Shown here piece by piece: positions 42,060 through 51,800 of a DNA stretch of 64,000 bases. The DNA is from Halomonas sp. I5-271120 (GTDB taxonomy: Bacteria > Pseudomonadota > Gammaproteobacteria > Pseudomonadales > Halomonadaceae): contig NZ_CP130701.1 in NCBI RefSeq assembly GCF_030553075.1, positions 2,356,001 to 2,420,000 of the forward strand, in the 5' to 3' direction. How positions within the stretch are numbered: the stretch's first letter is position 1; each line of letters begins with the position of its first letter. Under the pieces are notes generated by a model. It saw nothing but the letters and a program-made list of their open reading frames with translations, was not told the DNA's origin and ran no database searches. A program made the translations under genes and the position numbers.

Positions 42060-42433
42060 CGCTGTGTCTTGAACTGACCTTCCCCCTGATTTAGGTTCGC
42101 GCTCAATGTGAGAAACCGCTCCTTCATGCACACCGCTGGGCATAGGCAACAGGTGGCATATAACCCAGCGCGCTGTGCGGTCTGACATGGTTGTAGTGGG
42201 CCCTCCATTGGTCGATTTCATGTCTAGCATCGGTCAGGCTCAGAAACCAGTGCTGATTGAGGCAGCCATCGCGGAACTTGCCGTTGAAGCTCTCGATGAA
42301 GGCATTCTGTGTCGGCTTGCCCGGCTGGATGAAGGCCAGCGTGACCTTCCGCTCACGCGCCCAGAAGAACATCGCCTTGCTGGTCAGTTCGGGGCCGTTA
42401 TCGCAGACAATCGACCCGGGCAGCGCACGCTGC
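42060..42433 (-). mobile_element. Truncated IS3-family (IS407-like) remnant
   Basis: The C-terminal part of an IS3-family OrfB. The frame at 42124-42372 reads FFWARERKVTLAFIQPGKPT, QNAFIESFNGKFRDGCLNQH, WFLSLTDARHEIDQWRAHYN and RPHSALGY, with the catalytic Glu in FIESFNG. Further upstream the same frame continues as SIVCDNGPELTSKA before breaking at about 42433. The transposase N-terminus and one end are gone. The break coincides with a 13-mer also found at the edge of the nearby IS3-type element. Confidence 0.82.
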
Positions 42434-42552
42434 CCCCCTCTGTCAGGTAAATACCATCACACCTCATGCTGTGGACGTTATGGCAGCCTGAACGCGCGCT
42501 CCCTGGCTGAGGAAAGGCTCTACTGCTACTTGAATAACGGAGCCGATGCTCA

Positions 42553-44799
42553 TCAACTCCCCAACCCACTCACCCGCATCACCCTTCTCTGCGCCGCGTC
42601 CATCAGCTGGCCGCGGCCGGTTTCCACTAGCGTCAGCCAGTGGCGGGCGCGGGTGATGCCGGTGTAGACCAGCTCCCGGGTGAGGATGGGATTCGGCGCG
42701 TCGGGCAGCACCAGGGCGGCGTGGGTGAACTCCGAGCCCTGTGATTTGTGTACCGTCATCGCGAATACCGTCTCCACCGCTTGCAGGCGCGAGGGCAGTA
42801 CCCACTTGATGCGGTCGGTGCCGTCGCCGGCTGGGAAGGCGACCCGCAGCAGGCGGCGGCTGCCGTCGCCGGGCTTTGCATCCGGGCGCGGCATATCCAG
42901 GGTGATGCCGATATCGCCGTTCATTAGCCCCAGTCCGTAGTCGTTCTTGGTGACGAGCACCGGGCGGCCGGGGTACCAGCGCTGGCGGCCGTCCTGGCTG
43001 TCGATCAGCTTTTCTCGCTCCAGCGCTTGGCGCACTCGCTCGTTCAGGCCTTCCACACCCCAGGGGCCGCGGCGCAGCGCGCACAGCAGCTGGAAGTCGC
43101 CGTGGGCCGCCAGCACGTCGCGGGCCCAAGCATCGAACTGTTCCTGTTCCGCGCCATCCGCCGGGCGCCGCTCCGCCATCACGCTCAGAAAGTGGCGATA
43201 GCCCACTGGGGGCGGCAGCGTTTCGCCGCGATGTATGCGGCCCTGGCCGGCATTGGGAAAACGCTCGGGGCAGCCGCTCACGGCCAGGCGGGCCAGGCCG
43301 CGCTCGTCGTCGGTGGAAAGTTTCAGGTGCGAAAGGTCGGCGAAGCCGTGGTTGAGTGCGTCACCGATGGCGCGGCGCTTGGCGGTGGGCTCGGCTTCCA
43401 TGTTGATCGCGGCGGCCAACTGTCCGATGCCGCTCTCGGCGGTGAAGCGGTGGCTGACGCGCAGCATGGCGATGGCTTGGTCGAGGGTCTGGCCGTCGGC
43501 GTTCAGGGTGTTCTCGGGCAGCGGCTGGCCGGTGGCCTTGGCTAGCCAATCAGCGGTGGCCGGGGTGTAGTGGCCGCCCTCGGCCCGGGCGCACAGGTCA
43601 CCGAGCACCGAGCCGGCCTCCACCGAGGCGAGCTGGTCCTTATCGCCCAGCAGCACCAGCCGCGCCCGGGGCGGCAGCGCTTCGAGCATCGCGGCCATCA
43701 TGCCTACGTCTACCATCGAGGCCTCGTCCACCACCAGCACGTCTAGCGGCAGCGGGTTGTGGCGGTCGTGGCGGAAGCGGCGGGTGTCAGGGCGCGAGCC
43801 CAATAAACGGTGCAGGGTGCTAACTTCCTTGGGAATCACCTCGCGCAGCCTTTCGGGGTCGTCGGCTAGGCCGTTGAGATCGAGCTTGGCCACCTGGCCG
43901 GCGATGGATTCATTGAGCCGGGCGGCGGCCTTGCCGGTGGGCGCGGCCAGGCGGATGCGCAGGGCCTGTTCGCCCCCATCTTCTTCACCCTTGCTATTCG
44001 CCATGTTATTCCCCAAGGCAAGCGCCTGAAGCAGGGCGAGCAGGCGCACCACGGTGGTGGTTTTGCCGGTTCCGGGGCCGCCGGTGATCACCGCGAAACG
44101 CGAGCGGTCGGCCAGGGCGCAGGCGGCCTTTTGCCAGTCGAGGGGCGCGGGCTGTGTCGGCTCGGGAAACAGCGCGTCGAGAATCGGGCGCAGCCGGGCC
44201 GCGTCCGTAGCATCGTCGCTATCCGTTCCATCGAGCCGGGCGACGATCTGGCTGTGGATATCCTGCTCGTGCTGCCAGTAGCGGCGCAGGTAGAGGCGCG
44301 GGCGGGCGTTGGTGCCGGCGAGCACCAGTGGCGTGCTGCCGGGGCCTTCGGCCACCAGCTCGGGCTGAGTCAGCGCTGCGCGCCAGGCGTCGAGATCCAG
44401 CGCGGCCATCACTCGGCTGGGCAGCGGCGGCGGGTCTTCCAGGCTGTCGCCTTCCGGCGGCAGCGAGAGTGCCAGGTCCGGGGTGGCCAGCGTCTGGGCC
44501 AGGTCCAGGCAGACATGGCCGCGGCCGAGCTGATGGCTGGCCAGCGCCGCCGCCAACAGCAGTAGAGGTGAGGCCTCACTTACCGTTTTCGCCTCGCGAT
44601 GCAGGAAGGCGGCGAAGGCGCGGTCCAGCGAGCGCAGCCAGCCGCGCTCCACCCAGCGGTCGAGTAGGGCGAACAGCGCCGCGTGATCGGCCAGCGCGTT
44701 TTCGGGCGCTCTAATAAGCGCGTTTTCGGGCGCTTGAATCAGCGCGGTCTCCGGGGCGTCGGTATTGACCGGGGAGGTGTTGGAAGATGTCGGCATCAT
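42553..44799 (-). CDS. recD: Exodeoxyribonuclease V alpha subunit RecD
   Basis: A 748-residue 5'-3' helicase subunit of RecBCD, which processes double-strand breaks and degrades linear foreign DNA. Walker A FAVITGGPGTGKTTTVVRLL near residue 235, LVVDEASMVDVGMMAAMLEA (motif II), LGDKDQLASVEAGSVLGDLC (motif III) and the C-terminal VHKSQGSEFTHAALVLPDA with YTGITRARHWLTLVETGRG are all intact. The start overlaps recB as ATGA. Odd: the N-terminus carries an 8-residue tandem repeat (APETALIQ, APENALIR, APENALAD). It ends about 120 bp from the IS remnant bounding the TIR island. Confidence 0.95.
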   Translation of the reverse strand: MMPTSSNTSPVNTDAPETALIQAPENALIRAPENALADHAALFALLDRWVERGWLRSLDRAFAAFLHREAKTVSEASPLLLLAAALASHQLGRGHVCLDLAQTLATPDLALSLPPEGDSLEDPPPLPSRVMAALDLDAWRAALTQPELVAEGPGSTPLVLAGTNARPRLYLRRYWQHEQDIHSQIVARLDGTDSDDATDAARLRPILDALFPEPTQPAPLDWQKAACALADRSRFAVITGGPGTGKTTTVVRLLALLQALALGNNMANSKGEEDGGEQALRIRLAAPTGKAAARLNESIAGQVAKLDLNGLADDPERLREVIPKEVSTLHRLLGSRPDTRRFRHDRHNPLPLDVLVVDEASMVDVGMMAAMLEALPPRARLVLLGDKDQLASVEAGSVLGDLCARAEGGHYTPATADWLAKATGQPLPENTLNADGQTLDQAIAMLRVSHRFTAESGIGQLAAAINMEAEPTAKRRAIGDALNHGFADLSHLKLSTDDERGLARLAVSGCPERFPNAGQGRIHRGETLPPPVGYRHFLSVMAERRPADGAEQEQFDAWARDVLAAHGDFQLLCALRRGPWGVEGLNERVRQALEREKLIDSQDGRQRWYPGRPVLVTKNDYGLGLMNGDIGITLDMPRPDAKPGDGSRRLLRVAFPAGDGTDRIKWVLPSRLQAVETVFAMTVHKSQGSEFTHAALVLPDAPNPILTRELVYTGITRARHWLTLVETGRGQLMDAAQRRVMRVSGLGS
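44693..44764. repeat. 24-bp in-frame tandem repeat in recD
   Basis: Three 24-bp units beginning AGCGCGTTTTCGGGCGCT (44693-44716, 44717-44740) with a third diverged copy (44741-44764), coding the APEN-AL-x-x octapeptides at the RecD N-terminus. Confidence 0.85.
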
Positions 44800-47700
44800 G
44801 CGGTGGCCTCCTCGGCACTGAACAGGGCATCGAGCGCGAGGATCAGCTCGCTTGGCGGGCGTTCGGCGTGCACGCCGCGGGAAGGCGCGCGGGTGCCGCG
44901 CAGGAAGACGTAGAGCGCCCCGCCCAGGTGGCGTTCGATATCGTAGTCCGGCAGCCGGGCCTTGAGCAGCCGGTGCAGGGCCAGCAGGTAGAGGCAGTAC
45001 TGCACGTCATAGCGCTTCTCGAGTACGGCATCGGCCATCGCCGTCTCGGTGTAGGCGGCATCGTCCGCACCCAGATGGTTGGACTTCCAGTCGAGCACAT
45101 AGAAGCGCCCTTCATGTTCCACCACCAGGTCGATGAAGCCCTTGAGCATGCCGTTCAGCGTATCGGGCTCGAGCGCCGGCCGTGGACGCCCGTCGAGTGT
45201 GTGAGCGCTTACGAGGGCGTCCAGCTTGCGCGTATTCACCTTGTGGGCGGCGAACCAGAATTCCAGCTCGACGCGGTAGTCGGTAGCGCCGTCCAGGGCA
45301 TCCAGGCGCAGCGGCGCGGCCTCTCCATCGCCTGAATCCGGCACTGGCAGCGGCGTGGTCAAAAGCTCCGGCAGCCACTGTTCGAGTGCGGCGATCTGGC
45401 CTTCCCAGCCGCGACGGTTGGCGCGCCGGGCCAGGGTGTCGGTGCGCAGCTCGGCGTCCTCGGCGATCTTGGCAAAGCCTTCCTCGCCGGCCCATTCCAG
45501 CAGGCCGTGCAGGAAGGTGCCTGCAGAGGGCCCGCGGGGGAAGCGGTGGAGCGAGCCTTCGCTCACCGTGGCGGCGTTGGCATCGAAGGGCTCGTGGATC
45601 ACCTCCATGGCCGTCGCCTCATCGGCGGTGGTGGGCTCGGGCGACGGCTCCGCCTCGGCGCTGGCTTCTGTATTGTCCTCATCCGGGGTGGCGCCTGTGC
45701 GCAGCGCCGAGTAGCTGGCGATCCACCAGTGCTCGCGGATCGTCCGGGTGGGCGCGCGGGCCTCACCGAGCGGCGTGTCGTCGCTGGCGAGTTCCACCGG
45801 CGTGGCATCGGCCTCGGGAGCATCCTGCACCGTAACTCTTTGAGCTCCATCGCCGGCGTGCTCGTCGGCCAGCGCTTCGAGTGCCGGGCGCAGCTTGTCG
45901 GGTGAGAGCGCCTGGCCGCCAGCGATCAGATGGCCGACGGCGCTGCGTTCCATGGCCTCCAGCGGCGCCAGGCCGAGCCAGGTGGCGTGGCGGGCGCGGG
46001 TCAGGGCGACGTAGAGCTTGCGCAGATCCTCGCCCAGGCGCTCGTGGTCGGCGCGGGCGAGGGTGGCCTCGTCGGCGGACAACGTCAGGCGCAGGTTCCC
46101 GTCGTCGTCGTGCCAGCGCAGCGGCAAGTCGCCGGCCTTTACCGGGCGGAAGGCGGCGATGAAGGGCAGGAACACCAGCGGGTACTCCAGGCCCTTGGAC
46201 TTGTGGATGGTAACCACCTGCACCAGGTCTGCGTCGCTTTCCAGGCGCAGGCGGTGGGTGTCGGATTGGGCCTGTGGATGCGCGCGGGACTCGGCGAGAA
46301 AGCGCAGCAGGGCGTGCTCGCCGTCGATCTCGGTACTGGCCTCCTGGAGCAATTCGCCGAGGTGCAAGAGGTCAGTGAGCCGTCGCTCGCCCTCGGGCAC
46401 TGCAAGCAGCCGGCCGGGCACCGCGAAGTCGGCCAGCAGCCGATGCAGCATGGGCAGCACGCCACGGCGCTGCCACTGGCGGTGGTAGTCGCGAAACTGC
46501 ATTACCCGCGCCTCCCAGGCCAGCTCGTCCTGCTGGGGGCCGCCGTTCAGGGCGTCGAGCTCGGCAAGCGACAGCCCCAGGCTCGGCGTGGCGAGCGCGG
46601 CACGCAGGGAGCGTTCGTCGTCCGGCGCGGCGCAGGCGGCTAGCCACATCTCCAGCTCGGCGGCGGCCTCGGTCTCGAATACGCCTTCCTTGTCGGAGAG
46701 GTAGACGCTGCGGATGCCCCGGGCCAGCAGGGCGCCCCGGATGGCGCGGGCCTCGCCGGCGTTGTTGACCAACACGGCCAGATCCGACGGCGCCAGCGGC
46801 TTAAGCGCTCCGTCTTGCTTGGTGTTCGTCTGCACAAAGCCCGTCTGCCCGGCCTGGCCCTCGCGTAGGAGACTGGCCATCTCGGTGGCGCAGCGTCCGG
46901 CCAGCTCGTGGAGGTAGGCCGATTTCGACAAGGCGTCTTCAGCGTCCAGGTGCCAAAGCGTCAGCGCGGGTTGGGGCGCGCCGAGGCGAACCAGGGCATC
47001 CTTGCGACCGTTCGCGTCCACTGGTGCAAAAGGCACCGGATTGTCATCGCCGCGGCGGAAGAGGAAGGCGCCGGCTTCGCTCTGCTCGGCATGTTCGAAC
47101 ACCCGGTTGACCGCCTCGACCATCGGCGTGGCGGAGCGGAAGTTGGTGCCCAGGGTGACGTGGCGGCCGGCGGTGTCGCGCCGGGCCTGAAGGTAGGTAT
47201 GGATATCGGCGCCGCGAAAGGCGTAGATCGCCTGCTTGGGGTCGCCGATCAGCAGCACGGCGCTCTTGTCAGCGCCCGAAGCTGCGCTCTTGTCAGCGCC
47301 CGAAGCCGCGCTCTTGTCAGCGCCCGAAGCCGCGCTATTTTCAGCGCCCGAAGCTGCGCTGGGGCTCTTTTCACTGTCATCAACGCCGCCGCGGTTCTCG
47401 GCCAGCCGGTAGACCCGGTCGAACAGCCGGTACTGCACCGGGTCGGTGTCCTGGAACTCGTCGACCAATGCTACCGGGAACTGCTCGCGGATGCGGGCGG
47501 CCAGGGTCTTGCCGGCCTCGCCTGCGAAGGCGGCGTCCAGCCGGTGCAGCAGGTCGTCGGGGCCGAGCTCGGCGCGGCGGCGCTGCACGGTCTCGCGGCG
47601 GGCGGCCATCCAGTGAACGGCGTGGGCGAGCAGGTCGGCGAATGGGTCGGGCAGCTCGGCGAGCTGATCCGGCAGCGCTTCCAGGGCCTCCAGCGCCGGC

Positions 47701-48893
47701 AGGTTGGGGACGGGATCTTCCTTCCAGATCTCGGCGATGCCTTCGGGCGTCAGCCGTTTCCAGGCGGCGTCGGTCAGTGCCGGCTTGGCCAGTTCGGGGT
47801 CATTCGCCCAGTCGCGCAGGGCGGCGAGCCAGTTGGCGCGGCTTCGGGCGTTGAGCTTCTGGCCGTTGAACGCCTTGCGCTTGGCGGCGGCCTCAAGAAG
47901 CGCTTCTAACTCGTCGAGCCAGGCCGGCCACGGCGCCTTGAGCTCGGCCAGCGCCGCGGCGCGCTGCTCACGGTAGTTGGCCAGCGCCTCGAAGGGCGGC
48001 GGTGCCACGGGCAGGGCGGCGGCGTGGGTGCGCAGCCGGCCGGCGGTGTCGTTAAGGGTGTCCGGCGTGGTCCAGTAGCGGGCGATGAGCTGCAGCGCTT
48101 CGGGGTCGAGGTCGTAGTAGAAGCTGCGCCAGTAGTCCCGGGCGATCTCCAGGTCCATCTCCGACTGATCCAGCGACATCTCCAGGGCGAACAGGCTGCC
48201 GCTGTCGAAGGCGTGCTCGCGCAGCATGCGGTGGCACCAGGCGTGAATGGTGGAGACGGCGGCTTCGTCCATCCATTCGGCGGCCAGTCGTAGGCGGCGG
48301 GCGCAGGTCGGCCAGCTCTCGCGGGGGTAGCTGTCGCGCAGGGCGAGCAGAGGATCGCCGCTCGGCTTCTCATTGCTCAATGGAACGCCGCCCGACACTT
48401 CGTCTGCGGGCGCTACGTTATCCACAGCCGGTTCGGCGAAGAGATCACCTGTCAGTCCTTCGTCCGACGAAGCTGATTCGCCGGCAGACCAGCGCGGAGG
48501 CGCTATAGACCCGTCCTTGGGCGCTACCGATGCCATCCCTGGCATCGGACCTCCGCCATGGTCTGCCTTCGGCGCTTCGCCTTCTGGGTTGGCCGCTTGT
48601 TGAAACGCCTCAGCCGCTTCCACTAGCCGGGCGCGGATGCGGTCGCGCAGCTCCTGGGTGGCGGCATTGGTGAAGGTGACCACCAGGATCTCCGGCGGCG
48701 TCAGCGGCCGCGGGAAGCTGGCCGCGTCGTCTTCGTTCCGCGGGCCGAGCACCAGGCGCAGGTAGAGCAGGGCAATGGTGAAGGTCTTGCCGGTGCCGGC
48801 GCTGGCCTCGATCAGCCGGCTGCCGGTAAGCGGCAGGGCGACCGGGTCGAGGCGTGGCGTCTCGGCCGCTTGCATGGCTTCCGTCATCGTCAT
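44796..48893 (-). CDS. recB: Exodeoxyribonuclease V beta subunit RecB
   Basis: A 1365-residue helicase-nuclease, longer than the roughly 1180 residues of E. coli RecB. Walker A LIEASAGTGKTFTIALLYLR near residue 28, VALVDEFQDTDPVQYRLFDR (motif II), LLIGDPKQAIYAFRGADIHT (motif III), VVTIHKSKGLEYPLVFLPF (motif V) and LYVALTRARHATWLGLAP (motif VI). The C-terminal nuclease has GTFLHGLLEWAG and FYVLDWKSNHLG, the His/Asp/Lys active site. Extra length comes from a low-complexity insert at about 95-175 and four SAASGADK octapeptides between motifs II and III. ATGA overlaps with both recC and recD. Confidence 0.95.
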   Translation of the reverse strand: MTMTEAMQAAETPRLDPVALPLTGSRLIEASAGTGKTFTIALLYLRLVLGPRNEDDAASFPRPLTPPEILVVTFTNAATQELRDRIRARLVEAAEAFQQAANPEGEAPKADHGGGPMPGMASVAPKDGSIAPPRWSAGESASSDEGLTGDLFAEPAVDNVAPADEVSGGVPLSNEKPSGDPLLALRDSYPRESWPTCARRLRLAAEWMDEAAVSTIHAWCHRMLREHAFDSGSLFALEMSLDQSEMDLEIARDYWRSFYYDLDPEALQLIARYWTTPDTLNDTAGRLRTHAAALPVAPPPFEALANYREQRAAALAELKAPWPAWLDELEALLEAAAKRKAFNGQKLNARSRANWLAALRDWANDPELAKPALTDAAWKRLTPEGIAEIWKEDPVPNLPALEALEALPDQLAELPDPFADLLAHAVHWMAARRETVQRRRAELGPDDLLHRLDAAFAGEAGKTLAARIREQFPVALVDEFQDTDPVQYRLFDRVYRLAENRGGVDDSEKSPSAASGAENSAASGADKSAASGADKSAASGADKSAVLLIGDPKQAIYAFRGADIHTYLQARRDTAGRHVTLGTNFRSATPMVEAVNRVFEHAEQSEAGAFLFRRGDDNPVPFAPVDANGRKDALVRLGAPQPALTLWHLDAEDALSKSAYLHELAGRCATEMASLLREGQAGQTGFVQTNTKQDGALKPLAPSDLAVLVNNAGEARAIRGALLARGIRSVYLSDKEGVFETEAAAELEMWLAACAAPDDERSLRAALATPSLGLSLAELDALNGGPQQDELAWEARVMQFRDYHRQWQRRGVLPMLHRLLADFAVPGRLLAVPEGERRLTDLLHLGELLQEASTEIDGEHALLRFLAESRAHPQAQSDTHRLRLESDADLVQVVTIHKSKGLEYPLVFLPFIAAFRPVKAGDLPLRWHDDDGNLRLTLSADEATLARADHERLGEDLRKLYVALTRARHATWLGLAPLEAMERSAVGHLIAGGQALSPDKLRPALEALADEHAGDGAQRVTVQDAPEADATPVELASDDTPLGEARAPTRTIREHWWIASYSALRTGATPDEDNTEASAEAEPSPEPTTADEATAMEVIHEPFDANAATVSEGSLHRFPRGPSAGTFLHGLLEWAGEEGFAKIAEDAELRTDTLARRANRRGWEGQIAALEQWLPELLTTPLPVPDSGDGEAAPLRLDALDGATDYRVELEFWFAAHKVNTRKLDALVSAHTLDGRPRPALEPDTLNGMLKGFIDLVVEHEGRFYVLDWKSNHLGADDAAYTETAMADAVLEKRYDVQYCLYLLALHRLLKARLPDYDIERHLGGALYVFLRGTRAPSRGVHAERPPSELILALDALFSAEEATA
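47260..47355. repeat. 24-bp in-frame tandem repeat in recB
   Basis: Four 24-bp units starting GCGCTCTTGTCAGCGCCC (47260-47283, 47284-47307, 47308-47331, 47332-47355), coding SAASGADK-like octapeptides just before helicase motif III. Confidence 0.92.
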
Positions 48894-51800
48894 GCCTTGC
48901 CTCCCTGGCCCTTGCTGCCGTTCTTTTCGTTCTTTTTATCGCCGCTGCCCTTTGCCTTCACGGCATCGTGCAGCGGCGCGTAGAGCGCATTCGTCAGCTC
49001 GGTGAAGTGCTGCCCGGAGGTCTGATGGCGTACTAGGCTTGCGAGGTCGCGCCACTGGCGGGCCAGATACGGGTCGCGGTCGCGCTCACCGGGCGTGTAG
49101 TCGTTGCCCTCGAACACCTGAACGGCGGCCTTCCAGGCCTTGAAGTCGGCTTCCTCTGCTTTCTTCTCATCGCCACCGAAGACGCGGGCCAGGGCGTTCT
49201 CGTCGCCCCCCTTCTCGTGCCAGGCGAAGGCGGTGTCCCGGGCCAGCGGCAGCGGGGCGGTCATGCCGGCGCGCCAGGCGCGGGCGACGGCCTCTAAATG
49301 CTTGCGGGCGGTGCCGGCGTCCAGAGGCGCCAGGGTGCCGCCGCCGGCCCGGGAGAGCAGCACCGTGGTCATGGGGCCCAGGGCGAGTTGGCCGGCCAAG
49401 TGGGCGACCCAGGGGGCCAGCCAGTGCTTCCAGTTGTATTTGCCCTTGTTGACCAGGCTGCTGGTCATCAGCACCAGGCGGCAGCGTTCGCCGTCTGCGT
49501 TCTCGCGCAGGCCGTCCAGCCAGTCCTCCACCCGCAGCGGATCAGTCGACAGTGGGTCCTCGCCCGTATCAAGCGTCAGCGAGACCGCCGCCGGGGTCTC
49601 CCAGGCGTAGGGCCAGGCCTCGAGTTGGTCGGCGTAGTCGCCAAGCACCTTGTCCAGCGGCTCGACTAGCTGTTCGCGCATTAGCTCGGCGAAGCCGCCC
49701 ATGGCCAGGCGCCCCTCGCGCTCCAGGCGCTCCAGAGTGTCGTGAATGGCGGGCGTTGGCGGTTCGGACGCATCGACGGCGCGGCGCCCGGCCTCGATCA
49801 GCGCCTGCTGGAGCTGCCAGTGGTCCAGGCCGTCCAGGGCGAAGGGCTCGTGGTCCGGGCTTTCCAGCGCCTCGCGCTCGAGGTAGACGCCGAGCCGGGT
49901 GGTGAAGAAGGCCTTCACCGGGTCCTTGAGAAAGCCACTGAGGCGCGCCAGTGGCAGTGCCGTGTCGATCTCCATCGGCGGCAGCTCGCCGTCGACGGCG
50001 GTTTCGGGAGATGAATGGCCGGCATGGATCGCTCGCCATTCATGAGCATAGGTATACAGGCCTCGCTCGCCCGTAAAGTAGTGTCTGCTAAACGGCTGCA
50101 GCGGATGCTCGGTGGTCAGGGCGTCGACGAGGGCCTGGCCGGTGGCGTCGCCTTCTTCTGCGCCGGCCAGTTTCCAGCCAGCGGCGAGGTGGTCGCGCAG
50201 CTGGCCGAGCAGTACCGAGGGTGGGCACGGCTCGTTGTCGTGGATACTGCGGCCGACCCAACTGATCATCAGGCTGTCGCGGGCCGAGAGCAGCGCCTCG
50301 AGGAACAGGTAGCGGTCGTCCTCGCGGCGCGAGCGGTCGCCAGGGCGGTAGTCGTGCCCCATCAGGTCAATATCCAGCGGGCGCTGTACCCGCGGGTACT
50401 CGCCGTCGTTCATGCCCAGCAGGCAGACGTGGCGGAACGGGATGGCGCGCATCGGCATCAGGGTGGCGACGTTCACCGCGCCGGCCAGGAAGCGCTGGGA
50501 GAGGTTGGCTTCGTCGAGCTGGCCAAGCCAGTGCTCGCGTACCACCGAGAGCGGTAGGGCTTCGGTAAGGCCAGCGTCCTCTGTGGTCTCCTGCCAGTCT
50601 TCCAGCAGTTCGCCCAGGCGGTTGAGGGTAGCAAGGTCGGCCTCGTCCTCGGCGGCGAAGCAATCGCTCAGCAAGCCGCGCAGGCGGCGGCACCAGGTGG
50701 CTACGTCGGCGGGCTCGCTGAGCGCGCGCCACTGGGCCTCGAGGGCGTCGAGCAGGTCCATCAGTGGGCCGGCCAGCGCGGCCTCCAGGCCGCCGATGTC
50801 GCCATAGGGCTCGATGTCGTGCCAGGGACCGCCGGCGCTTTCGTTGTCCGTACTTTGGCCCACCGCGTAGCCTAGCATCAGGCGACGCAGGCCAAAGGCC
50901 CAGGTGTTGGCGGTAAGACCGCCTGGCAGGTCGAGCCGGGCGCGCTGCTCGGCGTTGAGCCCCCAGCGGATGCCGGCGCCCTCGATCCAGCGGCGCAGCA
51001 CCGGCAGGTCGTCGGCGGTCAGTCCGAAGCGCCCGCGCAGGGCGGGGACTTCCAGCAGGTCGAGCAGGTCACTCACCGTGAGCCGCGATTCCGGCAGGTG
51101 CAGCAGCGCCTCCAGCGCCACCAGCAGCGGCTGGCGGTGGCGGCTGGTCTGGTCGGAGAGCGTAAAGGGAATGTGGCGCGGGTCGTCCTGGGGTAGCCGG
51201 CCGAATACCGCTTGTACAGCGGCGGCGTAGGTGTCGATGTCCGGCACCATCACCAGCACGTCGCGCGGGCGCAGCGTGGGGTCGGCGTCGAAGGCGGCCA
51301 GTAGCTGGTCGTGGAGGATCTCCACCTCGCGCAGGGCGCTGTGGGCGACGTGGAAGCGCAGGCTGCGATCAAGGGCCGGGTCCACCGCTGGCCAGGTGTC
51401 GCGGGTCTCCTGGGGTGGCCGCAGTTCGAGGATGTCGTCCTGAAGTTGCTGCAGTAGCCCCGTGGTCTCGCCGTCGGCGGGCGAGTCGAACAGGTCGATG
51501 CGCAGCGCCTCGGCATCGAACAGCGCCCGGTAGGCGTCCTGGTCGTCGAACTCATCGAGTAGGCGCAGGTAGTCGCGGCCCTGCTTGCCCCATGCGGCCA
51601 GCAGCGGTTGGGCGTGCAGGTGCAGCTGGGTGTCATCGAGTTCGAGCGGCATGCCGGGGCGATGACGCTGGCGCCGACGGGCGGCCCGCAAGAGGTCCTT
51701 GTGCTCGATGATGTCTGCCCAGTAGTGGCGGCAGGGGTTGTGCACGCATAGCAGCACCTGGGTGACCTTCGACACCGCGGCTAGCGCCTCCAGCGTTTGG

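Larger units (their letters stand above)
36813..42060. other. A+T-rich TIR defence island
   Basis: Apart from the inserted IS3-type element, this stretch is markedly A+T-rich, with AAA/ATA/TTA codons and T-runs unlike the G+C-rich genes on both sides. It begins at the broken DUF427 copy and ends at a truncated IS3-family remnant next to recD. The cargo is a TIR protein and a TIR-NTPase. Composition and flanking debris indicate horizontal transfer. Confidence 0.8.

Noticed and set aside
36813..42060. Prophage or integrative element with attachment sites
   Set aside because: No integrase, phage genes, tRNA or flanking direct repeats were found; only composition and IS debris mark the island.
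42418..42435. Terminator hairpin GGGCAGCG/CGCTGCCC after recD
   Set aside because: Perfect 8-bp stem but with a 2-nt loop, no U-tract on the minus strand, and placed at a transposon breakpoint over 100 bp from recD; more likely junction sequence.
42384..42569. 61-codon minus-strand frame between recD and the IS remnant
   Set aside because: It is an out-of-frame reading of the transposase remnant and its junction.
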